Shown here: piece after piece, positions 58,007 through 64,000 of the stretch
Layout: every line of letters begins with the position of its first letter
How positions within the stretch are numbered: position 1 is the stretch's first letter
NCBI GenBank assembly: GCA_905234495.1
Contig: CAJOHE010000004.1
Span: 100,319-164,318 of the forward strand
Origin: an uncultured Eubacterium sp.
GTDB lineage: Bacteria; Bacillota; Clostridia; Oscillospirales; Acutalibacteraceae
Length of the DNA: 64,000 bases
Direction of reading: 5' to 3'
Made by a program: the position numbers and the translations under genes
Notes under the pieces: model-generated
Seen by the model: the letters and a program-made list of their open reading frames with translations, nothing else
Database searches by the model: none
What the model was told of the DNA's origin: nothing

Positions 58007-59515
58007 TTATTCACACAGCTCGTTTTCAAGCTGCTTTCTGTCGATTTTGCCGTTCTGGTTGTGGGGCATAAGCTTAACTCGCTCATAGCGGTCGGGCATC
58101 ATATAGGCGGGAATTTTGCTCTTGAGGGCGTTGATAATTTCAACCTCGTCAAGCTTTTTCGCCTGATACACAAGGATTATTTTGTCCTGCTTTTTGTCGA
58201 ATACGCAGACGCTTTCCTCGATTTTGTCGATGCCGCTTGCCGCAGCCTCGATTTCGCCGAGCTCAACGCGGTAGCCCATACGCTTAATCTGGAAATCCTT
58301 GCGCGTGATGTAGAGAATTTCGCCCCTCTCGTTTTCTTTAACGAGGTCGCCCGTTTTGTAAACAAGCTCGGGATAGTAGTTGTGAAGCGGATTCTGAACA
58401 AACGCCGCCGAAGTCTTTTCCTCGTTGTTGTAGTAGCCGAAGCACACAAACGAGCCGCGAACGTAAAGCTCGCCCTCTTCGCCGACTTCGGCAAGCGTGC
58501 CGTCTTCCTTTACAATCATAACGTCGCAGTTGTCACAGTGCTTGCCTATCGGAAGCGTTTCGCCGCTTTCAAACCTGCGGTCAACAACGTAGTAGGTGCA
58601 GATGTCGGTAGTCTCGGTCGGGCCGTAGAGGTTTGCAAAAACCGTGTCCTCGGGAAGGTTTTCAATCCAGTAGTTGAGCTGCTTTGTCGGCATAACCTCA
58701 CCCGCAAAGAGCACCTTTTTGAGATACTCGGGCTTGGCGTACTTGAAAAGCTGCATATTTGCAACGATTGAAATTGCCGAGGGCACCCAGTAAATCGTGT
58801 TAATTTTCTGCTCGTTGAGATACGAGATGAGCTTAATCGGGAACGCGAAGTACATCTTGGGTACGATGCAGAGCGTTGCGCCCGCGCGGATTGTTGCGTA
58901 GACGTCCGACACGCTCATTGAGAAATAAAACGGCGTCTGGTTGCCGAATACGGTATCCTCGTTGATGTCAAACGCGTTTACAAACCATTCGGAATACGCG
59001 ATAACGTTTTTGTGATTGATAACCGCGCCCTTGGGCATACCCGTTGAGCCCGAGGTGAAAAGGGCGTAGAGCGGGTCGGTGTCAATCATTCTGTCAAAAA
59101 TTTCAGCAAGAACGTCATCGTCGTAAGGCTTTGCTATTGCGTCCTCGTAGACGATTACGCTGTCAACGCCGAGCGCCTTTGCCTTTTCAAGGTGAGCCTC
59201 GTCCGTCACCACGGCGACGGGGGAAAGGGTTTCAAAAATCTTTTCAACTCTTTCAAGGGGCATCTCGGTGTCCACCACGATGTAGAAATTATTTGAGCAC
59301 GCGATGCCGAACATTGCGGGAAGCACCTGCACGCTCTTGTCGATATATATAGCCACGGGGCAGTTGCGCTTTTCAAGGGCTGCAAGCTGGGTTGCAATAC
59401 TCTTGGAACAGTCGCGAAGCTCGCCGTAGGTAAGCGTTGAATTCACGTCGACAAACGCAGGTTTCTGCGGATTTTTTGCCGCGCTTTTTTCAACAAATTC
59501 AAAAATGCTTTTCAT
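58007..59515 (-). CDS. AMP-binding amino-acid--carrier ligase (DltA-like)
   Basis: 502 aa, the size of DltA. Core motifs: FTSGSTGMPKG at 153-163 (A3), NLYGPTETT near 292 (A5), YKTGDLV near 384 (A7), RKDFQIKRMGYRVELGEIE near 400 (A8), and NGKIDRK near 489 with the A10 Lys. It should activate an amino acid or acid with ATP and load it on the neighbouring carrier protein. The segment NQTPFYFSMSVSDVYATIRAG occupies the place of the DltA block NQAPFSFDLSVMD, so the substrate may differ from D-alanine. It has its own promoter flanked by an inverted repeat. Confidence 0.8.
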   Translation of the reverse strand: MKSIFEFVEKSAAKNPQKPAFVDVNSTLTYGELRDCSKSIATQLAALEKRNCPVAIYIDKSVQVLPAMFGIACSNNFYIVVDTEMPLERVEKIFETLSPVAVVTDEAHLEKAKALGVDSVIVYEDAIAKPYDDDVLAEIFDRMIDTDPLYALFTSGSTGMPKGAVINHKNVIAYSEWFVNAFDINEDTVFGNQTPFYFSMSVSDVYATIRAGATLCIVPKMYFAFPIKLISYLNEQKINTIYWVPSAISIVANMQLFKYAKPEYLKKVLFAGEVMPTKQLNYWIENLPEDTVFANLYGPTETTDICTYYVVDRRFESGETLPIGKHCDNCDVMIVKEDGTLAEVGEEGELYVRGSFVCFGYYNNEEKTSAAFVQNPLHNYYPELVYKTGDLVKENERGEILYITRKDFQIKRMGYRVELGEIEAAASGIDKIEESVCVFDKKQDKIILVYQAKKLDEVEIINALKSKIPAYMMPDRYERVKLMPHNQNGKIDRKQLENELCE

Positions 59516-59545
59516 ATATTACCTCGTTAAATGACGGTCAAAAAG

Positions 59546-59599
59546 TTGATTATCTTTATGCAGTAAACAGAGTATAGCACGGCACATTAAGATAATCAA
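59546..59599. promoter_or_regulatory. Perfect 11-bp inverted repeat around the dlt-like promoter
   Basis: TTGATTATCTT (59546-59556) and AAGATAATCAA (59589-59599), 32 bases apart. The right arm overlaps the -35 hexamer and the left arm lies about 15-25 bases downstream of the predicted start, a suitable arrangement for a repressor or for an mRNA hairpin. Confidence 0.65.
59571..59599 (-). promoter_or_regulatory. Promoter of the dlt-like operon
   Basis: Minus strand TTGATT, 17-base spacer, TATACT, about 55 bases before the ATG at 59515. Confidence 0.65.
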
Positions 59600-59617
59600 T
59601 ACTTATTTTATGTTTTT

Positions 59618-59884
59618 TTATTTTTCGAGCAGACCGTTGTCGTCGAGCATCTTTACAAAGCCTTCAATATCGGCTTTTGCGCGCTCGGGTTCAACCTCGT
59701 ATTCGTCGGTCACGAGCTTTACAGCCTCGTCAACCGTGATGTCGTTTAAAAAGCAGTCCCAGAAAAACGAGCCGCTCTCGTTTAATGTTATCATACCGTT
59801 GAATTCCCTGCTTGCGCTGCCGACGGGCACAACGATGAATGAGCCCGCGATTTCTCTTTTGGCAAAGCCGTCCTTAATCTTCAT
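59618..59884 (-). CDS. PqqD family protein (stand-alone RRE-like)
   Basis: 88 aa. MKIKDGFAKREIAGSFIVVPVGSASREFNGMITLNESGSFFWDCF followed by ITVDEAVKLVTDEYEVEPERAKADIEGFVKMLDDNGLL is the winged-helix PqqD/RRE pattern. Such domains bind leader peptides of ribosomally made, modified peptides. Here no radical SAM or other modifying enzyme is adjacent; the next gene downstream is the dlt-like ligase with its own promoter, about 100 bases on. Stand-alone PqqD-like proteins of this type are common in Clostridia, often with short peptides like those at 24239 and 48233. Confidence 0.82.
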   Translation of the reverse strand: MKIKDGFAKREIAGSFIVVPVGSASREFNGMITLNESGSFFWDCFLNDITVDEAVKLVTDEYEVEPERAKADIEGFVKMLDDNGLLEK

Positions 59885-59910
59885 ACCGTTTCCTCCGCTT
59901 TTGATAAATT

Positions 59911-59939
59911 CAGTATAGCAAATCGCACATCTTTTTTCA
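59911..59939 (-). promoter_or_regulatory. Promoter of the PqqD-like gene
   Basis: Minus strand TTGAAA, 17-base spacer, TATACT, about 25 bases before the ATG at 59884. The -10 hexamer is the same as in the dlt-like promoter. Confidence 0.65.
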
Positions 59940-59997
59940 ACCGAAATCGCTTTTTCTAACGAATTGTTAATATATTATCAAATTTTCAACTTTTTTC

Positions 59998-60026
59998 TTG
60001 CAGACAGACGTTAAATTAGTTATAAT
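59998..60026 (+). promoter_or_regulatory. Promoter of the NifU-like/GGGtGRT operon
   Basis: TTGCAG, 17-base spacer, TATAAT, about 70 bases before the ATG at 60099. Confidence 0.75.
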
Positions 60027-60098
60027 ATTTACGGTAATTTTTGAAATATTACTGCGGCAGAATTTTTGCCGTAATAAATTTTGGAAGGAGTAATCAAT

Positions 60099-60791
60099 AT
60101 GATTTATTCACACGAAGTTGAAACAATGTGTCCTGTTGCGCAGGGCGTTGCCCACGGCGCGGCTCCGATTCCCGAGGAGGCAAAATGGGTAAAGGCTAAG
60201 GAAATCAAGGATATTTCCGGCTTCACACACGGTGTTGGCTGGTGTGCCCCTCAGCAGGGTGCCTGCAAGCTTACGCTCAACGTTAAAGAGGGCGTTATTC
60301 AGGAAGCACTTGTTGAAACGCTCGGCTGCTCGGGTATGACTCATTCGGCTGCTATGGCTTCCGAGATTCTTCCCGGCAGAACAATCCTTGAAGCGCTCAA
60401 CACGGACCTTGTTTGCGACGCTATCAACACAGCTATGAGAGAGCTTTTCCTGCAGATAGTTTACGGCAGAACCCAGAGCGCATTTTCAGAGGGCGGTCTT
60501 GTTGTCGGCGCAGGTCTTGAGGACCTCGGCAAGGGACTCCGCTCACAGGTTGGTACCCTTTACGGCACGCTTGCAAAGGGACCGCGTTACCTTGAAATGG
60601 CAGAGGGCTACATCACAAAAATCGCTCTCGACGATAACGACGAAATCATCGGCTACAAGTATGTAAACTTCGGCAGAATGATGGACTTCATCAAAGCAGG
60701 CGACAGCGCTGACGCAGCTATGGAAAAGGCTTCGGGCCAGTACGGCAGAGTTGACGACGCAGCAAGACTTATCGACCCGCGTAAAGAATAA
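60099..60791 (+). CDS. NifU/IscU-like iron-sulfur scaffold-type protein
   Basis: 230 aa from the ATG at 60099, set by GGAAGGAG at 60082-60089. Cys residues lie at CAPQQGAC near 50, LGCSGMTHSAAMASEI near 75 and LVCDAI near 101, the three-Cys plan of IscU/NifU-type scaffolds. The C-terminal 100 residues are an extra domain. Proteins of this sort are found next to GGGtGRT proteins in Clostridia. The role is probably in Fe-S or related cofactor handling in the cytoplasm, but the family is not well characterised. It forms an operon with the next gene, 18 bases on. Confidence 0.8.
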   Translation: MIYSHEVETMCPVAQGVAHGAAPIPEEAKWVKAKEIKDISGFTHGVGWCAPQQGACKLTLNVKEGVIQEALVETLGCSGMTHSAAMASEILPGRTILEALNTDLVCDAINTAMRELFLQIVYGRTQSAFSEGGLVVGAGLEDLGKGLRSQVGTLYGTLAKGPRYLEMAEGYITKIALDDNDEIIGYKYVNFGRMMDFIKAGDSADAAMEKASGQYGRVDDAARLIDPRKE

Positions 60792-60809
60792 GAACAGGAG
60801 GATTATACA

Positions 60810-61808
60810 ATGGCTTTATTTGAATCATATGAAAGAAGAGAAAAGCAAATCCTTGCTGTTCTCGAAAAGTACGATATTAAATCAATCGAAGAGTGCAGAG
60901 AAATCTGCAAGGCTAAGGGCTTTGACCCCTACACAATCACCGAAGGCATCCAGCCAATCTGCTTTGAAAACGCAAAGTGGGCTTACACGGTTGGCTGCGC
61001 TATCGCCGTAAAGAAGGGCTGCACAAGAGCTGCCGACGCAGCTGCGGCAATCGGCGAAGGACTTCAGGCTTTCTGTATCCCCGGTTCTGTTGCAGACCAG
61101 AGAAAAGTCGGCCTCGGCCACGGTAACCTCGGTAAAATGCTTCTTGAAGACGAGACAGAGTGCTTTGCATTCCTCGCAGGTCACGAGTCATTCGCAGCTG
61201 CAGAGGGCGCAATCGGTATCGCTGAAAAGGCAAACAAGGTAAGAAAGCAGCCGCTTCGCGTTATCCTCAACGGTCTCGGCAAGGACGCTGCTCAGATTAT
61301 CGCAAGAATCAACGGCTTCACATACGTTGAAACCGAGATGGATTACTACACCGGCGAGGTTAAGGAAGTTTTCCGCAAGCCCTACTCAACGGGCCTTCGT
61401 TCAAAGGTTAACTGCTACGGCGCAAACGACGTAACAGAGGGTGTTGCAATTATGTGGAAGGAAGGCGTTGACGTTTCCATCACAGGTAACTCAACCAACC
61501 CGACGCGTTTCCAGCATCCCGTTGCAGGCACATACAAGAAGGAATGTGTTGAAAAGGGCAAGAAGTATTTCTCGGTTGCATCGGGCGGCGGTACCGGACG
61601 TACCCTTCACCCCGACAATATGGCAGCAGGCCCCGCTTCCTACGGTATGACAGATACAATGGGCAGAATGCACTCTGACGCACAGTTTGCAGGCTCATCC
61701 TCAGTTCCCGCTCACGTTGAGATGATGGGACTTATCGGCATGGGCAACAACCCGATGGTAGGCGCTACTGTTGCTTGTGCAGTTGCAGTTGAAGAGGCAA
61801 TGAAATAA
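60810..61808 (+). CDS. GGGtGRT family protein
   Basis: 332 aa. The family name motif is present as GGGTGRTLHPDNMAAG near residue 255. Other conserved features are a CREICKAKGFDPYTITEGIQPICFENAKWAY start region, GLGHGNLGKML near 98 and FAFLAGHESFAAAEGAIGI near 118. The family always seems to accompany the NifU-like partner, as here, but its biochemical function is not known to me; enzyme activity requiring an Fe-S cluster is an inference. AGGAGG precedes the ATG. A terminator lies at 61911. Confidence 0.88.
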   Translation: MALFESYERREKQILAVLEKYDIKSIEECREICKAKGFDPYTITEGIQPICFENAKWAYTVGCAIAVKKGCTRAADAAAAIGEGLQAFCIPGSVADQRKVGLGHGNLGKMLLEDETECFAFLAGHESFAAAEGAIGIAEKANKVRKQPLRVILNGLGKDAAQIIARINGFTYVETEMDYYTGEVKEVFRKPYSTGLRSKVNCYGANDVTEGVAIMWKEGVDVSITGNSTNPTRFQHPVAGTYKKECVEKGKKYFSVASGGGTGRTLHPDNMAAGPASYGMTDTMGRMHSDAQFAGSSSVPAHVEMMGLIGMGNNPMVGATVACAVAVEEAMK

Positions 61809-61864
61809 TTTCAGGCTTCCAATAACCACCGCGACAATATAAATGCTGTATTGCATTAAACACT

Positions 61865-61891
61865 TGTAGGGAACGATGCCCACATCGTTCC
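61865..61891. repeat. Palindromic intergenic repeat, half copy
   Basis: TTGTAGGGAACGATG with CATCGTTCC: the left half of the element at 24416-24473, with compensating changes that keep the hairpin. The right half is absent. Confidence 0.65.
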
Positions 61892-61910
61892 GTCTTTACC
61901 AAACACATTA

Positions 61911-61944
61911 AAAAAGCCAAGGACTCAACGTCCTTGGCTTTTTT
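61911..61944 (+). terminator. Terminator of the GGGtGRT operon
   Basis: 14-bp perfect stem AAAAAGCCAAGGAC/GTCCTTGGCTTTTT with TCAAC loop, then T. Confidence 0.88.
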
Positions 61945-62002
61945 GCAAGAGTTCAATACATTTCTGCCCTGAACACACGCCCGAGACGAACCTTGCTAAA
62001 AA

Positions 62003-62041
62003 ACTGCCCTGTTACCTTGAGCACGACAAGGACAGGGCAGT
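62003..62041 (-). terminator. Terminator of the HTH-like gene
   Basis: On the minus strand ACTGCCCTGT and ACAGGGCAGT pair, with an inner CCTTG/CAAGG stem, followed by TTTTTT. It lies about 145 bases after the stop at 62188. Confidence 0.75.
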
Positions 62042-62187
62042 GCAGTTACGCAAGCTCCCGATGTAACAAACGCCTCGAGAACAACGTCCGAAACGAACTT
62101 GCTTCTCCTGCCGGTTAAATAAAGAACAAAATACAGTTACCTGCCAACACTTTGAAAGTGAAATGGCTTCTCGGTAAGTTCCGTTCA

Positions 62188-62691
62188 TTATATCGTATCC
62201 AAATCAAGCTCTGTCAGTATTTCGTTGACAATATCAATGTCGGTAATTCCGTGTTGGAAGCAATAGGCGATTGCCAAATCAAACGGGTCCCATTTCATAA
62301 GGGCAAAGCCCGCTTTTTTTAGCAGGACTTCCGCTTCTTCAAACGAAAGGTCAAGCGCAAAGCAGAGCTTTATGGCGGTGTTTTTGTTAGGTCGGTAACA
62401 GTAGTCCGTTTTCATTTTTGAATAGAGCCTTCTGTCAATGTGCGCCTTGGTGTAAACCTCGATTGAAGACAGGTCTTTTTCAGCGACAATGTCAAGAAAA
62501 ACCTGCGAAAAGCTTTTGTATTCCGCGTATTTCTTTTCCCACTCGTTGTATGAATCAACGTCAAGAGAATGCTTAACGCCGCTTTTCTGCCGTTCAAGAT
62601 ACGCTTTCCACTGTGCTTTCAGCTCGCTGACAGCGGTATTGATTTGTTTTCTGTTTTTCATTATCTTAAGCTTGTTTTTTATCTCGCTCAC
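62188..62691 (-). CDS. HTH-like small protein of unknown function
   Basis: 167 aa, GTG start after AGGAAGTGA. The first 60 residues look coiled (KNRKQINTAVSELKAQWKAYLERQK). From residue 80 there is a helical domain, FSQVFLDIVAEKDLSSIEVYTKAHIDRRLYSKMKTDYCYRPNKNTAIKLCFALDLSFEEAEVLLKKAGFALM, that resembles a degenerate HTH-XRE domain. I recall this domain from clostridial proteins linked to macro or vWA domains and to signalling/defence loci, but I cannot name the family. It is divergent from the gene-free transcription unit and TIR gene to its right. Confidence 0.6.
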   Translation of the reverse strand: MSEIKNKLKIMKNRKQINTAVSELKAQWKAYLERQKSGVKHSLDVDSYNEWEKKYAEYKSFSQVFLDIVAEKDLSSIEVYTKAHIDRRLYSKMKTDYCYRPNKNTAIKLCFALDLSFEEAEVLLKKAGFALMKWDPFDLAIAYCFQHGITDIDIVNEILTELDLDTI

Positions 62692-62900
62692 AGAATCACT
62701 TCCTATGAGCTAATTATATAACTAACCGTTATTTAATTTCAATACAAAATTGCCGACGGTACGGTTTTTCGTACAGGGATTGTTGTAATGCCGGTCAAAG
62801 CGCAAAACGCACGCCGACACAGCCAACCTCTGCACAATCACATTATAACACATAAAAAACAAAAGTGGTCGTTTCCAAAGCGACAAGACGTCTTGAAGTA

Positions 62901-62929
62901 TTGATATTTCGTCATAACAGTATTATACT
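62901..62929 (+). promoter_or_regulatory. Promoter of the candidate large non-coding RNA
   Basis: TTGATA, 17-base spacer, TATACT. The predicted start is near 62936. No gene of reasonable quality begins within the next 480 bases on this strand. Confidence 0.65.
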
Positions 62930-62935
62930 GTAATT

Positions 62936-63420
62936 GATGCAGGGGATATGGCTTTTTGCCCCCCTTGCTACCTAAAGCAAATACCGCTTGCAGAGCGATA
63001 CTGCTATTTATAGAAAGCCGCTCAACAGAGTTCGGCTCTGGGCGTTATTCGCAAAACTGATGCCAAAATACGGTAACCGCAGCAAGTAAAGTGGTAACTT
63101 TTGGTGTGATAGAGTAACCACTAATAGAAGCATGTCAGTATTTCATACCCGACGCTTCATTGGTGCTCTGTTTAAGGTATGGCAACTATGCCCGCAGAGG
63201 ACGATAATGCTATTGCCTTTTACATTTGCCAATATGCTTTGAACCCGCTTGGGCAATTGGAGCCCTCTGCGCGTAAAGCATATTGGTGCTTTTCCTGCTT
63301 ACGGTGATTCGTAAAACCGAACCCGTCGTGATGAGCAGAGAACATCCGTGCCCGAAACTGCGCAACGGCAATTACAGCCTATTAGCGTTCAGTCGGGCAC
63401 GGATTGTTTTTATTTTATTG
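62936..63420 (+). ncRNA. Candidate large structured non-coding RNA, about 485 nt
   Basis: The unit has its own promoter, ends in a strong intrinsic terminator and has no credible reading frame. Helices seen: AGGGG/CCCC near 62941-62963; a 9-bp UUCGG-loop hairpin 63019-63044; AGTGGT/ACCACT (63090-63095 with 63117-63122); GGTATGG/CTATGCC near 63176-63192; CCC-GCTT-GGG 63244-63253. Most telling is an H-type pseudoknot: CGCAGAGG (63193-63200) pairs with CCTCTGCG (63264-63271), while CCAATATGCTTT (63229-63240) pairs with AAAGCATATTGG (63275-63286), 8 and 12 perfect pairs. I cannot match it to tmRNA, 6S, SRP or RNase P RNA; large classes such as ROOL, GOLLD, OLE or HEARO could not be checked. It lies directly before a TIR-domain gene. 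Confidence 0.6.
63344..63418 (+). terminator. Terminator of the candidate non-coding RNA
   Basis: 12-bp perfect stem ATCCGTGCCCGA (63344-63355) with TCGGGCACGGAT (63393-63404), a 37-base loop, then TGTTTTTATTTT. The long loop is unusual for a plain terminator and may be a functional arm of the RNA. Confidence 0.75.
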
Positions 63421-63446
63421 AATATTATCCTGCGGTGTGATATATT
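63418..63446 (+). promoter_or_regulatory. Promoter of the TIR-domain gene
   Basis: TTGAAT, 17-base spacer, TATATT, directly after the terminator T-run and about 30 bases before the ATG at 63477. Confidence 0.6.
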
Positions 63447-63476
63447 ATTATTGTATCATCTGAAAGGGGATAAATA

Positions 63477-64000
63477 ATGGAAGATTATAACATCTTTATG
63501 TGTTACAGGGACAGCAGCTCCGCCCTGCTTGCAGGATATATTTATCTCGAGCTTGTCAATATCGACCCGCGTCTGAAAATCTTTTACGCGCCGAAATGTA
63601 TTGACTACGGCGACGATTTTGTTGAAAAATGCGAAGCTATCGCGGGCTCGGTTTCACTTATGATAGTCATCATAAACAACCAGTTTTTCAGCCGCATTTC
63701 CGATTCGGAAGACGTTGTGAGCAAGGAGCTTCGCAGCGCGCTCAAAAATAAGGACTGCAAATTTCTTCCGGTTCTTTCCAACGACGTTGACTTCAGGGAA
63801 ACGAGGCTTGAGCAGTTCTTTTCGGAAGAGGATATCAGCCGTATCACCCACATAAACCCGATACGTTTTACCGACGTTTACACCTTTGACACAGGTCTTT
63901 TGCGCGACCCGATTCTTGAGCATTTCGGGATTTCAAAGGATTCCGTGAGAGGCAACAGACACGGTGAAAGAAGCCACATCGCAACTAACAACAAGGGAAA
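63477..64000 (+). CDS. TIR-domain protein, N-terminal part
   Basis: 174 codons up to the right edge, open to the end. AGGGG precedes the ATG. Residues 4-130 follow the bacterial TIR plan: YNIFMCYRDSSSALLAGYIYLEL (strand A and helix with the S/Y-R block), LKIFYAPKCIDYGDDF, SLMIVIINNQFFSR, SEDVVSKELRSAL with Glu/Asp residues in the NADase position, and CKFLPVLSNDVDF. After residue 140 the sequence turns polar (GNRHGERSHIATNN), probably a linker to a further domain beyond the window. TIR domains in bacteria often cleave NAD+ in anti-phage defence. The link to the RNA unit before it is positional only. Confidence 0.78.
   Translation, partial: MEDYNIFMCYRDSSSALLAGYIYLELVNIDPRLKIFYAPKCIDYGDDFVEKCEAIAGSVSLMIVIINNQFFSRISDSEDVVSKELRSALKNKDCKFLPVLSNDVDFRETRLEQFFSEEDISRITHINPIRFTDVYTFDTGLLRDPILEHFGISKDSVRGNRHGERSHIATNNKG

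Larger units (their letters stand above)
61809..62187. other. 379-bp intergenic region between converging genes
   Basis: It holds a half copy of the palindromic repeat (61865-61891), the GGGtGRT terminator (61911-61944) and the HTH-gene terminator (62003-62041). I see no gene in it. Confidence 0.6.

Noticed and set aside
60081..60098. TTG start for the NifU-like protein
   Set aside because: It would place the ribosome site inside the gene; the ATG at 60099 is correctly spaced.
62936..63420. tmRNA, 6S RNA or SRP RNA as identity of the gene-free unit
   Set aside because: I found no tag-peptide frame or CCA-type tRNA half, no single long bulged rod, and no SRP domain IV loop sequence.
63283..63477. 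64-codon plus-strand frame before the TIR gene
   Set aside because: It has no ribosome site, spans the terminator of the candidate RNA and overlaps the TIR promoter; no family pattern.
62936..64000. Retron
   Set aside because: No reverse transcriptase is visible and the RNA is longer than usual msr-msd RNAs; cannot be fully excluded because the window ends in the TIR gene.

Overview
The window looks like chromosome from a strictly anaerobic gut or rumen Clostridia, most likely the Oscillospirales/Ruminococcaceae side. The evidence is Gram-positive secretion signals, two dockerin-like proteins, a stand-alone AICAR transformylase, the GGGtGRT/NifU-like pair, a FeoB-associated Cys-rich peptide, a DUF6472 peptide, a yybP-ykoY (Mn2+) riboswitch and bacterial class A RNase P RNA. 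No tRNA, rRNA, CRISPR array, transposase or phage gene is visible.

Layout. 1-3.4 kb: minus-strand membrane-protein fragment, HypA and a 939-aa Fe-S flavoprotein. 3.5-24.4 kb: a surface-protein island. A 2717-aa secreted protein faces a divergent operon encoding a 2127-aa dockerin protein, a 372-aa cohesin-like/dockerin protein, a 1256-aa InlB-like repeat protein and a 38-aa peptide. 24.5-31.2 kb: LCP-family wall-polymer transferase, rnpB, an IolJ-like aldolase with IolC, then a riboswitch-controlled P-type cation ATPase. 31.2-37.9 kb: glycan use, with two GH13 alpha-glucosidases, a GPH sugar symporter, a GH3 hexosaminidase and a broken cell-wall-binding gene. 37.9-42.4 kb: two overlapping ATP-grasp genes, AICAR transformylase, DUF6472 and DUF1846. 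42.7-44.3 kb: an extracellular trypsin-like protease fused to a cytoplasmic FHA domain. 44.7-48.1 kb: a ferrous-iron locus (feoB, two feoA, Cys-rich peptide) with a divergent DtxR-type regulator and three identical-arm operators. 48.2-51.4 kb: a secreted beta-helix protein followed by a second small peptide of the same kind as the 38-aa one. 51.6-55.0 kb: purA behind a partly duplicated leader, a GH28 pectinase and a SecB-like chaperone. 55.1-59.9 kb: a dlt-like operon in the order A-C-B-D, with a PqqD-like protein upstream. 60.1-61.8 kb: NifU-like scaffold and GGGtGRT protein. 62.2-64.0 kb: an HTH-like protein, an approximately 485-nt gene-free transcription unit with a pseudoknot, and a TIR-domain gene running off the window.

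The parts most likely to be new are (i) the gene-free unit at 62936-63420, which has its own promoter, terminator and pseudoknot and lies directly before a TIR gene; (ii) the dockerin/cohesin-like giant-protein operon, which has no visible enzyme domain; and (iii) two short peptides sharing a Y..P/E-F..DV(L/I)-T/S pattern placed directly after large secreted proteins, in a genome segment that also carries a stand-alone PqqD/RRE-like protein. All functional statements come from reading the sequence and from family knowledge; no database search was possible.
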